Below, piece after piece: positions 54,507 to 63,992 of a stretch of 64,000 bases of DNA (position 1 is the first letter of the stretch; every line of letters starts with the position of its first letter). A model generated the notes under the pieces. It worked only from the letters and a program-made list of their open reading frames with translations, was not told the DNA's origin and made no database searches. Made by a program: the position numbers and the translations under genes. Location of the stretch: positions 89,987 through 153,986 of the forward strand of contig NZ_JANHJQ010000010.1 of NCBI RefSeq assembly GCF_024609785.1, given 5' to 3'. The DNA comes from Pseudalkalibacillus decolorationis. Its GTDB lineage: Bacteria > Bacillota > Bacilli > Bacillales > Fictibacillaceae.

Positions 54507-56354
54507 TTAGTCTACCACATTTACATTATAGTCTTCCAACCACGTGTTGATTTGTGCAAGATGAGCAATAAGTTGTGGCCCTGTCATCAATTGCCCATAC
54601 CATGGTGTTTTAAATGCTTCTCCATCTGTTTCTATGATTTCCATAAGTTTTTCCTTAGGCATAAATTCAAGAAGTGGAGAAGACTTCTGCTGAATAATTG
54701 TATGAAGCCATTCTTTTACGAGTACCGTGTATACTGGGTGGTGTGTTTTCGGATACGGACTTTTCTTCCGGTACAAGATTTCATTAGGAAGAATCCCTTC
54801 TAACGCTTTACGAAGTATACCCTTTTCTTGGCCCCCGAGCATTTTCATATCCCATGGAATGTTCCAAGCGTATTCTACAATTCTATGATCTGCAAAAGGA
54901 ACCCTGACCTCAAGACTCGCCCCCATACTCATCCGATCTTTCCGATCTAATAGGGTTGCCATAAACCAGTGCATATTCAAGTAAAACATTTCTCTTCGTC
55001 TTGCTTCAGCATCAGACTCCCCTTCAAGCTTTGGAGTCTCATTTATTGTTTCTTGATATCGCTGCTTCACATAATCACGCAGGTTTAATTTCTTTGTCCA
55101 TTCCAGCTTGAGAAGATTCTCCCGTTCTTCGGTCGAGTGCATCCATGGAAAGCCTTCCCTCTCAAGTAATTCTCTTCGATAAAACCACGGGTAGCCCCCG
55201 AATATCTCGTCTGCACATTCGCCAGATAATCCCACCGTGAAATCATTTTTAATCTTCTCGCAAAACCACAACAACGACGAGTCGACATCTGCCATACCAG
55301 GTAGATCACGAGTATGAACCGCTTGTTTTAAATAATGAACAAGTTCTCCATTATCAATGACAGAAGAATGATGTATCGACTTTAAGTAATCATGCATTAC
55401 CTTAATCCATGGAGAATCCGAGTTCGGTTGGAAGGTATTGCTTTTAAAATACTTATCATTTTCTTCAAAGTCGATGGAATATGTGTGAAGAGCACCTCTT
55501 CCCTCCTGCTGAAAATAACGTGAGGCAAAAGTACTTATTGCACTTGAATCAACTCCACCAGATAAAAAGGTGCACACAGGAACATCCGCAACGAGCTGCC
55601 GTTCTACTGCGTCTTTTAAAAGATATCGAACATGGTCTACCGTTTCATCCAAAGTGTCGGTATGTTTCTTACTTTCAACGTCCCAATAACGCCATATCTT
55701 AAGCCCATTTTCATTAAAGCGTAGAGCATGTGCAGCTCGTAGTTCAGATATTCCTTTATATATACCGTGTCCAGGAGTACGCGATGGGCCTAACCCGAAA
55801 ATCTCCTGTAAACCTCCTCGATCCACTTCAGTCTTCATACCAGGATGCTTTAAAATCGCTTTAAGTTCTGAGGCGAATAACAATGAATGATTCATATGTG
55901 AATAAAATAATGGCTTCACACCGAGTCGGTCTCGAGCAATAAATAGACTGTTTGTCGTTTCATCCCAGATACCAAACGCAAAAATACCATTTAAATTGGT
56001 AACGCAAGATTCGCCCCATTCAATATAGCTTGTCAGAAGTACTTCCGTATCACTACTAGAATCGAATCGATAACCTTTCTTTACTAACTCTTTTCGTAGT
56101 TCTTCTGTATTATACAGTTCACCATTATAAACAATCGTATAAGTTCGACTATTCACCGTCTTATGCATCGGTTGGCTACCGCCTTTCGGATCGACAACAA
56201 TTAATCGTGTATGACCGAGAGCCGCATTTGGTGAACGCCAACAATTTATCGCATCAGGCCCACGTTTGTTAAGTGTGTTCGCCATTGTTTCAATTGTCTT
56301 TTTTTCAGATATCACATCTCGTTTATAATTTATCCATCCCGTAATACCACACAC
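54507..56354 (-). CDS. asnO: Glutamine-dependent asparagine synthase (AsnO-like)
   Basis: A 615-residue two-domain amidotransferase that makes asparagine from aspartate and glutamine. The Ntn-type glutaminase nucleophile is Cys2 (MCGITG) and the glutaminase half ends about residue 210. The synthetase half carries the PP-loop LSGGVDSSA (about 263-271) and the GLSGECADEIFGGY loop (about 378). Length equals B. subtilis AsnO (YisO), needed for sporulation; yisL nearby supports this. Monocistronic. Confidence 0.92.
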   Translation of the reverse strand: MCGITGWINYKRDVISEKKTIETMANTLNKRGPDAINCWRSPNAALGHTRLIVVDPKGGSQPMHKTVNSRTYTIVYNGELYNTEELRKELVKKGYRFDSSSDTEVLLTSYIEWGESCVTNLNGIFAFGIWDETTNSLFIARDRLGVKPLFYSHMNHSLLFASELKAILKHPGMKTEVDRGGLQEIFGLGPSRTPGHGIYKGISELRAAHALRFNENGLKIWRYWDVESKKHTDTLDETVDHVRYLLKDAVERQLVADVPVCTFLSGGVDSSAISTFASRYFQQEGRGALHTYSIDFEENDKYFKSNTFQPNSDSPWIKVMHDYLKSIHHSSVIDNGELVHYLKQAVHTRDLPGMADVDSSLLWFCEKIKNDFTVGLSGECADEIFGGYPWFYRRELLEREGFPWMHSTEERENLLKLEWTKKLNLRDYVKQRYQETINETPKLEGESDAEARRREMFYLNMHWFMATLLDRKDRMSMGASLEVRVPFADHRIVEYAWNIPWDMKMLGGQEKGILRKALEGILPNEILYRKKSPYPKTHHPVYTVLVKEWLHTIIQQKSSPLLEFMPKEKLMEIIETDGEAFKTPWYGQLMTGPQLIAHLAQINTWLEDYNVNVVD

Positions 56355-56572
56355 AGAAATCCCACCCTTTCAAGTACACCAAAACTCCTACACACTCACA
56401 ATTTATGCACGATTCCTTTAAATGTGCCCATCGGGAAAGCGGTGAGCTTGGATATTAGGATTCTGAAGGCTAAACAACTTTATCAAGTCAATTTGTGCCA
56501 AAATTCTTACCTATTATGTTAAGGTAAAGTTAATTTCACTGAAAAAAGAACTTTTTAGACAGGAGGCACAAC

Positions 56573-57349
56573 ATGAAGGTTGCTGTAATCCAAATGGATA
56601 TTGAATTCGGAAAACCGCAGATTAATTATGAACGGATAACGGATCGTATTCGGCAAGCGTGTAAGGGAGATGCAGATGTTATTCTACTACCTGAACTTTG
56701 GACTACTGGGTACGATTTAAAGATGCTTGATCAAATTGGGGATTCCAACGGGGAGCAGGTGATCGAATTCATCTCATCCCTTGCTGAAACGTATCATGTC
56801 AATATCATTGCAGGATCGATAGCGAAAAAGACAGACGAAGGTATTTATAACACAATGTTTGTTTTTGATCGAAAGGGAGAAGTAGTAAAGGAATATAGTA
56901 AAACGCATCTTTTCAGACTGATGAATGAAGAAAAATTTTTAACAGAGGGAAATAATGATGGACACTTTATGATTGATGACATTCCTGTAGCTGGGTTTAT
57001 CTGTTACGATATCCGTTTCCCTGAATGGATGCGCAAACATGCTCTCGAGGGTGCTAAATTCTTATTCGTTCCTGCTCAATGGCCGAAGCCCCGAACTGAG
57101 CATTGGCGTACCTTGCTTATTACTCGTGCTATAGAAAATCAGTGTTATGTAGTTGCCTGTAACAGAATAGGCGCAGACCCTGATAATGAATTTGGTGGGC
57201 ATTCAATGATTATCGATCCGTGGGGAAAGGTCATACAAGAAGCCGAAGAAGAAGAAACCATCATATATGCTGAACTTGATTTAGCCGAACTCGAGGAGAT
57301 TCGAACCCGTATACCCATATTTGAAGATCGCCGAACGGACCTATACTAA
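56573..57349 (+). CDS. mtnU: Nitrilase-family amidase (MtnU/YafV-like)
   Basis: A 258-residue cytoplasmic carbon-nitrogen hydrolase. The catalytic triad is visible: Glu in LPELWTTGY (about residue 42), Lys in YSKTHLF (about 110) and Cys in GFICYDIRFPE (about 143). Members hydrolyse omega-amides such as 2-oxoglutaramate after methionine-salvage transamination. AGGAGG is 6 bases before the ATG. Substrate is a family inference; no mtn genes are adjacent. Confidence 0.8.
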   Translation: MKVAVIQMDIEFGKPQINYERITDRIRQACKGDADVILLPELWTTGYDLKMLDQIGDSNGEQVIEFISSLAETYHVNIIAGSIAKKTDEGIYNTMFVFDRKGEVVKEYSKTHLFRLMNEEKFLTEGNNDGHFMIDDIPVAGFICYDIRFPEWMRKHALEGAKFLFVPAQWPKPRTEHWRTLLITRAIENQCYVVACNRIGADPDNEFGGHSMIIDPWGKVIQEAEEEETIIYAELDLAELEEIRTRIPIFEDRRTDLY

Positions 57350-57434
57350 CAAGGGTTTTTAACAACATAATGGAGCTAGACCCCATTAAGGGATCTAGCT
57401 CCATTTGTATTGTTTGTGTTGTGTTGATCGATAG

Positions 57435-60323
57435 CTATATGGCGTTCTCATTTAATAAAAATTGCTCGATCGCAGCTGGTACTACTGGCTTACTAATGTA
57501 GTATCCTTGGATCTGATTACAACCGAACTTTTTTAATGTTTTCAATTGTTGTTCTGTCTCTACACCCTCAGCCAATACGGTAACTCCTAAGCCTTCACAC
57601 ATAGTAATAATCGCCTTGACAATCGCTGCATCTGAACTTTTTTCTTCAAGGTTCCGTATGAACGATTGATCAATTTTTAAAATATCAATCGGGAAATCTT
57701 TTAAATAGCTTAAGGATGAATATCCTGTTCCAAAATCATCGACAGAAATCTTCACACCCAGTTTGCGTAATTCATCAATGACTTGGGCATTCTCAAGCAT
57801 GATACTTTCAGTAATCTCGATATGAAGAGCATTCGCATTTAACCCTGATTTGTGAAGTGCTTCTTCAACTTCTTCAATGAACCCCCTGCGTTGAAACTGG
57901 ACTCCAGAGACATTCACACAAATAGAGAGGTGGTCCATCCCTTGCTCGTGCCAGTACTTTGCCTGATTACATGCCTGATTTAAGACCCATCTGCCAATTT
58001 CAATAATTAATCCTGCTTCTTCTGCAATCGGAATAAACTGATTCGGGGGAATCATCCCCCTTTTCGTATGATTCCATCGTAGTAAGGCTTCACAAGCAAA
58101 TACATTTCCATCCGTTAAATTAATTTGAGGCTGGTAAAAGACTTCTAATTCATTCAACTCCATAGCTTTTCTTAAATGGTTTTCTAGTTCAAGACGCTCA
58201 ACGATCGTATCATTCATATCCGAAGTATAAAACTGTACACTGTTTCTACCTGTTAGCTTAGCTCTATGCATCGCTAAGTTAGCATTTTTTAAAAGCAAAT
58301 CACCATTGTGGGCATCACTCGGGTAAAAGCTGATTCCAATACTCCCTGATACAGCATAGTCTTTCCCGTTCAGATAAATGGGTTTCCTTAACACATTTAA
58401 CACATTTTTTGCTAAACGATTAATGATATCTATTTTCATTACACAGGGCACCAGGATTAGGAATTCATCAGCCGCAAACCGCGCCAAGAAGAGTTCATTG
58501 CGTATTAGATTACTTAAATTTTTCGCAACATGCTTCAGAATCTTATCCCCAGCCTGATGCCCTAAACTGTCGTTAATCATTTTAAATTCATCAAGGTCTA
58601 CGAACATAACAGCTAATTGTTCGTTATTTTCCGCTGCTTTTTTGAGCGATGCATTTAGACGATTATGGAAATATAAACGGTTGGGTAAACCTGTTAGGGC
58701 ATCATGATACGCGAGATGGGCAATCTTTTTTTCTGCATTATCTTGAGCTGTAATATCCTTAGCAATACCAAATACCCCAACGACCTGACCATTGACTTTC
58801 ATTGGGATATTCGCAATATCAAAAAGTATTTTCTCACAATTACGATCATGTATAAGCGTTGAATAGTGTTGAGGCTTATTTTGCAATGCTTTTTCAAAAT
58901 AATGAGCAACTCGAGCCTTTTCTTCAGATACAACAAATGCAAGTGCATTCTTCCCAACTACCTGATCCATATCAAAACCTAGCACTTTGGTCAGCGTTTC
59001 ATTGACACTCGTTATATAACCATCCATATCCATCGCATAAACCACATCAGGATTATGATCGAATAGCGATTTATACCTTTGTTCGGATTCTTTCAACGAT
59101 TGATTTACTGCTTCTAGCTCCTCAGTTGAGGTTTTTATCAACTGGGACAAAGCAAGAAGTTCTTGAAAATCATACGGCTCGATGGACAGATTATCAAACG
59201 TCGAGTCCTGAATATATACATCCTCTTCTGCTATTGTCAAAAAGGTTAATGCATAAGAGAGAACTTCATTCCGGCCACCCCCATGATAATATTCTCCTGC
59301 GGTAAATGCACCGACAGTTGGAATGAGTTGTTGCAAGCTTTTCACTTCAACTTCGATTCCATGTTTGAAAAATCGCCTTCTTGTTAAACACGAATACATA
59401 AACACTGTCTCGACTGGTACACCCCGTAAACTATCCTTAATAAATTGACCTGAATTTAAAAAGATTCCTGCATCACCATATCCGATATAGACAGTCTCAC
59501 CTTCTTCAATGGATTCGGGTGTTGTTATGGAACCATCCGGGAGAAACTTCTCAACCATCATCGGCTTCAGCTTTCCCTCTCTTTTAACCATTAAAGGAAA
59601 TGGACAGCTTGTGCCTGTAAGGGTTGTAGGTAATTTCTTCCCAAGATACTTTTCATAAACATCCCTTACAGGAGAGTTTTCAAGCGTTAGGACTCTCGTC
59701 TTCTTGGAGCTTGTAACGGTAAACGCTCTCCCTGCAGCAGTCCACTCTGAACTCTTTTGCATTGATACACGAAGTTCAGGTCCATTCATGCTCACCGCAA
59801 CAATTCCAGAGTCGATAACTCCCTCATTAGAGATAAGGAATCCGTTCTTGTTTTCGTTCACAGCAACACTGTTGCCACCTGTAATTAGAACATCAGGACA
59901 ACTTTCCTCTAACGATTCAAGTAAACCACAGCTTTCCAAGGAATGAATATCACCAAACAGAACAATTGCTTTTGTGTCTTTCCGTACAAATTTTGTTGAT
60001 AGATGATTGTCGATTTCACAGTTTGATTGAAGTTGTTCTGTCGAAACTGTCGTGCCAATTAATGTTGATTTTTCAAAAACAGTAAAAGAGAGCACAGTTC
60101 CTTTTACAATGAGTTCATCACAAACTGAAGCATCTACTGACGCACCAATAATTGTCGCATTTGGGAGTCCTTTATTTAAAAACGTAAGAAGGCGAGAGAT
60201 TCGAACTCTACTGTCCATCGTAAATATTTGAATCAATAGGCAGCGAACAGATAAAAGGTTATTTTCCTCAATAAATAATTGTAATTGTTTAGTATTGCGA
60301 TATATCGTACTGTATGTACGCAT
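57435..60323 (-). CDS. FIST-PAS-GGDEF-EAL signalling protein
   Basis: A 962-residue cytoplasmic c-di-GMP protein. A FIST_N/FIST_C sensor (about 20-370) is followed by a linker coiled coil, PAS (ESEQRYKSLFDHNPDVVYAM, about 410), GGDEF-family domain (about 540-695) and EAL domain (about 710-955). The diguanylate motif reads AADEF instead of GGDEF, so synthesis is probably lost. The EAL motif (CEALLRW) and DDFGTGYSSL are intact, so phosphodiesterase activity is likely. The start at 60323 has AAGGGTG upstream; an ATG ten codons earlier is possible. No membrane helix. Confidence 0.88.
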   Translation of the reverse strand: MRTYSTIYRNTKQLQLFIEENNLLSVRCLLIQIFTMDSRVRISRLLTFLNKGLPNATIIGASVDASVCDELIVKGTVLSFTVFEKSTLIGTTVSTEQLQSNCEIDNHLSTKFVRKDTKAIVLFGDIHSLESCGLLESLEESCPDVLITGGNSVAVNENKNGFLISNEGVIDSGIVAVSMNGPELRVSMQKSSEWTAAGRAFTVTSSKKTRVLTLENSPVRDVYEKYLGKKLPTTLTGTSCPFPLMVKREGKLKPMMVEKFLPDGSITTPESIEEGETVYIGYGDAGIFLNSGQFIKDSLRGVPVETVFMYSCLTRRRFFKHGIEVEVKSLQQLIPTVGAFTAGEYYHGGGRNEVLSYALTFLTIAEEDVYIQDSTFDNLSIEPYDFQELLALSQLIKTSTEELEAVNQSLKESEQRYKSLFDHNPDVVYAMDMDGYITSVNETLTKVLGFDMDQVVGKNALAFVVSEEKARVAHYFEKALQNKPQHYSTLIHDRNCEKILFDIANIPMKVNGQVVGVFGIAKDITAQDNAEKKIAHLAYHDALTGLPNRLYFHNRLNASLKKAAENNEQLAVMFVDLDEFKMINDSLGHQAGDKILKHVAKNLSNLIRNELFLARFAADEFLILVPCVMKIDIINRLAKNVLNVLRKPIYLNGKDYAVSGSIGISFYPSDAHNGDLLLKNANLAMHRAKLTGRNSVQFYTSDMNDTIVERLELENHLRKAMELNELEVFYQPQINLTDGNVFACEALLRWNHTKRGMIPPNQFIPIAEEAGLIIEIGRWVLNQACNQAKYWHEQGMDHLSICVNVSGVQFQRRGFIEEVEEALHKSGLNANALHIEITESIMLENAQVIDELRKLGVKISVDDFGTGYSSLSYLKDFPIDILKIDQSFIRNLEEKSSDAAIVKAIITMCEGLGVTVLAEGVETEQQLKTLKKFGCNQIQGYYISKPVVPAAIEQFLLNENAI

Positions 60324-60375
60324 ACAAACACCCTTCCCGATACTTGATGACATTCCTTCATAAACCGACAATATT

Positions 60376-60532
60376 AGAGGTTGTTCAAAAAGTATCCAAC
60401 TGATAAACGGCGAATTTCTACGTTACTCGGTTTTTCCGGTTCTCACGTATTAACACCATACGTTCCGGTCCTCAAAACTGTCGTGCCTTGAACTTCTTGT
60501 TTCTGATTCGTCTACTTTTTGAACACGCACTA
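60376..60532 (+). repeat. Rep-A element, copy E (short form)
   Basis: 157 bp with both ends (AGAGGTTGTTCAAAAAGT and CTTTTTGAACACGCACT) flanked by ATT on both sides. It shares the GCGAATTTCTACGTTACTCGG and TTGAACTTCTTG parts of longer copies but lacks all CAGGAYG hairpins. A different hairpin, ACGTAT/ATACGT (60445-60463), is present. Confidence 0.85.
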
Positions 60533-60674
60533 TTAAGACAATTTTTCTATATCTACCATTTTTATCGACAATTTTCACTAAAGTTTACAATGAAATTAAA
60601 GGTGAAAATATTACCATTTTTATCTTTTCTATATGTCTTAACTTGATAATAATAGTCTTTTATACCTACATTTA

Positions 60675-60733
60675 TATAGCATTTCAATCATTATCGGAAA
60701 AAGGTGATTTATAGTAATGATTGAAATGCTATA
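60675..60733. repeat. Perfect 19-bp inverted repeat upstream of the 60782 gene
   Basis: TATAGCATTTCAATCATTA (60675-60693) and its exact complement (60715-60733), 21 bases between. The spacer carries AAAGGTG followed by ATGATTGAAATGCTATACTAA overlapping the right arm, a possible six-codon ORF. It may be an operator or a remnant mobile end. Confidence 0.8.
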
Positions 60734-60781
60734 CTAATTATGTATAAATTTTTATCCTAAAGGTAAAAGGCTTGATGTAAC

Positions 60782-61201
60782 TTGAAGAATTTATTATATG
60801 GATTATCCACCCTCACAGTATTAATCGGTATTTCATATGTGTTGATCAGTCCACAGTTTACGGAGCTTTTTGTAGGAGAACGTCAAGTGAATGAACAGAC
60901 CTCACTTTCCTTGAAGGAACCCATTGCTTTTGATTCTGAAAAGCCTGAGCAGATACTCCAACAAACCGGTAAAGATTGGTCCTTATTCTCAGAACAACAA
61001 AAACTGAAATTTACTATCCAGCTCTTGAGTTCAATGGAATCTAGGGATCTGTCAACTTCCGTGTCAAGACCAACAGAATTTATCGAGAAGATTAATACAT
61101 ATTTTGAAACTGAATCAAAAGAACATACGGTTGAAAAAGCAATATTGAAGATACTTGCTGAGGACTGGGGCGGGGTTGAGGAAACCGAAAAGAAGAATTG
61201 A
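60782..61201 (+). CDS. Small membrane-anchored protein, unknown (TTG start)
   Basis: A 139-residue protein with one N-terminal membrane segment (about residues 4-22, YGLSTLTVLIGISYVLI) and an acidic extracytoplasmic part with no Cys. I do not recognise a family with certainty; layout recalls DUF6241-type proteins. The TTG start is preceded by AAAAGG at moderate distance, so the start is uncertain. Coding is supported by one long uninterrupted frame downstream of the 19-bp inverted repeat. Confidence 0.55.
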   Translation: MKNLLYGLSTLTVLIGISYVLISPQFTELFVGERQVNEQTSLSLKEPIAFDSEKPEQILQQTGKDWSLFSEQQKLKFTIQLLSSMESRDLSTSVSRPTEFIEKINTYFETESKEHTVEKAILKILAEDWGGVEETEKKN

Positions 61202-61226
61202 ATTGAAAGAAATATGCACATCCAAA

Positions 61227-61318
61227 TAAAGAAAACTCGGCGATTGCCGAGCCTTTAGGCGAAGTCAGAGCCGTAGTTGAACTTATACTATAGAAAGTAT
61301 TTATACATTCTTAACGTG
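61227..61318. repeat. Rep-C element, copy 5
   Basis: TAAAGAAAACTCGGCGATTGCCGAG (local hairpin CTCGGC/GCCGAG) ... ATACTATAGAAAGTATTTATACATTCTTAACGTG. It leads directly into the Rep-B tandem. Confidence 0.8.
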
Positions 61319-61320
61319 TA

Positions 61321-61473
61321 AGAAAAGCGCAAACGCCCTGGGAAGCCACGAAGGTCACTGGAAGGCCACTGAGGAGGCTGTTGCCGCCGGAAGGGGACTG
61401 AAGTGATCCGAGTGGCTGGGCGCTGGAGCTAGACATTGCCTCTCTGCATCAAAATTTTATACTTTCTTACCTC
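61321..61473. repeat. Rep-B element, copy 5 (tandem unit 1)
   Basis: AGAAAAGCGCAAACGCCCTGGG...GTGGCTGGGCGCTGGAGCTAGACATTGCC...TTTTATACTTTCTTAC. Unit length about 153 bp. Confidence 0.88.
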
Positions 61474-61629
61474 TTAAGAAAAGCGCAACCGCCCTGCTTA
61501 GCCACGAAGGTCACTGGAAGGCCACTGAGGAGGCTGTTGCCGCCGGAAGGGGACTGAAGTGATCCGAGTGGCTGGGCGCTGGAGCTAGACATTGCCTCTC
61601 TGCATCAAAATTTTATACTTTCTTACCTC
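61474..61629. repeat. Rep-B element, copy 6 (tandem unit 2)
   Basis: Nearly identical to unit 1 (differs in AACCGCCCTGCTTAG at the left). Shares the CCGGAAGGGGACTGAAGTGATCC core exactly with unit 1. Confidence 0.88.
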
Positions 61630-61839
61630 TTAAGAAAAGCGCAAACGCCCTGCTTAGCCACGAAGGTCACTGGAAGACCGACGAGGAGGCTCGGCCCAAA
61701 CAAGTTCGGCCCTGCGTGGGAACATACATGGAGTAATTCAGTGTGTTGCCGCCACAGGAGGCCTGAAGTGATCCAAGTGGTTGGGCGGTGAAGCTGGACA
61801 TTACATCCATGCCGCAAACTTTTATACTTTCTTTACTCA
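61630..61839. repeat. Rep-B element, copy 7 (tandem unit 3, with insertion)
   Basis: Same ends as units 1 and 2. About 50 bases are inserted in the middle (from CGGCCCAAACAAGTTCGGCC to TTCAGTG), and the right half is of the copy-1 type (GCCACAGGAGGCCTGAAG, GAAGCTGGACATTACATCC). It looks like a recombinant of two subtypes. Confidence 0.85.
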
Positions 61840-61874
61840 CAAGGAAAAGTGCAACCGTTGGAGCCAGATATTAA

Positions 61875-61904
61875 ACCTTTATACATCCTTAGTTGTATAA
61901 AGGT
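61875..61904 (-). terminator. yisL-side hairpin
   Basis: ACCTTTATACA pairs exactly with TGTATAAAGGT (8-base spacer). A second stem GGTCTG...CAGACC spans 61901-61960. Probable end of the yisL transcript. Confidence 0.6.
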
Positions 61905-61983
61905 CTGCTGCTTCAACCTTTCATTCCCAAATGAGGAATACGGATGATGAGCAACAGACCTACTTTTTGACTAGCAAAATTAA

Positions 61984-62334
61984 TTAACCTAACACCATAT
62001 AACCGAAAATCAATACAAGAATGAGGGCTAGGACGAACTGAATCCACGATCCGGTTGTAGAGGCACCCTTTTTTCCGCGTTCTAACACCATTTCCATAGC
62101 AGCAATCACCCAAATTCCAAGTATTGCTTTAATAAACAATGGGATCTCAACAAATCCTATCTGCAAGTAGTTAACAAACATCATTCCACCTGTAATTACA
62201 ATCAGTACATAAAACAATCTTAAGATCATGTGGGTGATTTTTTGCCCTTTCGCTTTTCCCGCACGAAGCAAGAAATAGCTGACAAAAAAGAGAATAATTG
62301 CGACGGCCCATGATGAGACGTGTGCATGAATCAT
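61984..62334 (-). CDS. yisL: YisL family membrane protein (UPF0344/DUF1516)
   Basis: A 116-residue protein with four membrane segments (about residues 7-22, 35-55, 65-83, 96-115) and the family start HAHVSSWAVAIILFF. Length matches UPF0344. GAGGAGG precedes the ATG. In B. subtilis, yisL lies near asnO as it does here. Function unknown. Confidence 0.9.
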   Translation of the reverse strand: MIHAHVSSWAVAIILFFVSYFLLRAGKAKGQKITHMILRLFYVLIVITGGMMFVNYLQIGFVEIPLFIKAILGIWVIAAMEMVLERGKKGASTTGSWIQFVLALILVLIFGYMVLG

Positions 62335-62483
62335 TATACATTTCCTCCTCTATCATCAATCGTTTAAATCATACCATGAACTATTTCAGAATGGGAAACC
62401 AATTGCAATGGGGTGTTTTGATGAACCGTTTTCATTTATAATGAATAACGTAACCAATTTGAAGAGAAATGGAGTGGAAACAT

Positions 62484-63704
62484 ATGAGCGAAAATCGAGT
62501 AACAGATATGAAACAATCCGAACAGATTATTTCGAAAACAGAACAATTCGGTGCAAAAAACTACCACCCGCTCCCGATTGTCATTTCTGAGGCTGAAGGT
62601 GTTTGGGTAAAAGACCCTGAAGGCAACAAATATATGGATATGCTCAGTGCATATTCAGCAGTGAACCAAGGGCATCGTCATCCAAAAATCATACAAGCAC
62701 TAAAGGATCAATCTGATCGGGTGACATTGACGTCCCGTGCTTTTCATAATGATCAGTTGGCACCATTTTATGAAAAGGTATCCGATCTAACGAAAAAAGA
62801 TATGATCCTTCCGATGAACACCGGTGCAGAAGCAGTAGAAACAGCTGTTAAAACGGCACGTCGTTGGGCTTATGATGTTAAAGGAGTGGCGGAAAACCAA
62901 GCTGAAATCATTGCTTGTGAAGGAAACTTTCACGGTAGAACAATGACAGCCGTCTCACTTTCTTCTGAGGCTGAATACAAGCGTGGATTTGGGCCAATGC
63001 TCCCTGGAATAAAGTTGATTCCATACGGTGATATTGATGCATTACGAAATGCGATTACTAAAAACACTGCTGCATTCTTGTTCGAGCCAATTCAAGGTGA
63101 AGCAGGTATTAATATTCCTACAGACGGTTTCTTAAAAGAAGCACGTGAGCTATGTTCGTCTGAAAATGTATTAATGGTTGCAGATGAAATCCAATCAGGT
63201 CTTGGTCGTTCTGGAAAATTGTTTGCTTGTGACTGGGAGAATATTGTACCAGACATGTATATTCTCGGAAAGGCGCTCGGTGGAGGAGTATTCCCAATTT
63301 CCTGTGTCGCAGCGAATAAAGATGTTCTTGGTGTGTTTGAACCTGGTTCTCACGGGTCAACATTTGGAGGAAATCCTCTAGCTTGTGCAGTTTCAGTAGC
63401 TTCACTTGAAGTTCTAGAAGATGAAAAGCTTGTAGAGCGTTCCCTTGAGCTCGGAAACTACTTCCAGGAAGAACTGAAGAAAATCAATAATCCGAAGATC
63501 AAAGAAGTTCGTGGTCGCGGACTCTTTATCGGTGTCGAACTACAGGAAGCTGCAAGACCATATTGTGAGCAACTAAAAGGAAAAGGCTTACTTTGTAAAG
63601 AAACGCATGAAACAGTCATTCGTTTTGCACCACCACTTATCATCGATAAAAAAGATCTAGAGTGGGCAATCGAGCAAATTAAGGAAGTACTTTCTGCAGT
63701 ATAA
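62484..63704 (+). CDS. rocD: Ornithine aminotransferase RocD
   Basis: PLP-dependent class III transaminase converting ornithine to glutamate semialdehyde in arginine catabolism or proline synthesis. The 406-residue product shows [12 protein letters not shown] (about residues 113-124), GNFHGRTM, the PLP-binding [12 protein letters not shown] (about 233-244) and LGKALGGG, which contains the Schiff-base Lys (about 262). [11 protein letters not shown] is also present. The start at 62484 has GGAGTGG 6 bases upstream; an ATG five codons earlier is possible. Length is typical (about 401). Confidence 0.93.
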   Translation: MSENRVTDMKQSEQIISKTEQFGAKNYHPLPIVISEAEGVWVKDPEGNKYMDMLSAYSAVNQGHRHPKIIQALKDQSDRVTLTSRAFHNDQLAPFYEKVSDLTKKDMILPMNTGAEAVETAVKTARRWAYDVKGVAENQAEIIACEGNFHGRTMTAVSLSSEAEYKRGFGPMLPGIKLIPYGDIDALRNAITKNTAAFLFEPIQGEAGINIPTDGFLKEARELCSSENVLMVADEIQSGLGRSGKLFACDWENIVPDMYILGKALGGGVFPISCVAANKDVLGVFEPGSHGSTFGGNPLACAVSVASLEVLEDEKLVERSLELGNYFQEELKKINNPKIKEVRGRGLFIGVELQEAARPYCEQLKGKGLLCKETHETVIRFAPPLIIDKKDLEWAIEQIKEVLSAV

Positions 63705-63715
63705 AGGCGATTCTT

Positions 63716-63992
63716 AAGAAAGGCGTAAGCGCCCTGATAGCCACGAAAGTTACTGGAAGGCAATCGAGGAGGCTGTCGCCGCCTGAGTCAGCCTACGATT
63801 AGCGTCGAATTTCTTCGTCAGTTTTGTTCATACGGTCCTCATTTAGATAAACTAAACTCCGGTCCTCTGAACTTCACTTCCTTGAACTTCTCGCTTCTCG
63901 TAACCTGACAGACAGGAGGCCTGAAGTGATCCAAGTGGCTGGGCGCTGGAGCTAGACAGTACATCTATGCATCCAAATTTTATACTTTCTTA
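63716..63992. repeat. Rep-B element, copy 8, with Rep-A-like insert
   Basis: Left half GAAAGGCGTAAGCGCCCTG...GAGGAGGCTGTCGCCGCCTG. Then about 120 bases resembling Rep-A interior (GTCGAATTTCTTCGT, CCGGTCCTC, CTTGAACTTCTCGCTTCTCG), then the Rep-B right half ACAGGAGGCCTGAAGTGATCC...GGGCGCTGGAGCTAGACAGTAC. Directly downstream of rocD. Confidence 0.8.

Noticed and set aside
61202..61983. tRNA or rRNA genes among the structured repeats
   Set aside because: No cloverleaf with T-loop GTTCRA and acceptor stem, and no rRNA-like stretches were seen anywhere in the window.
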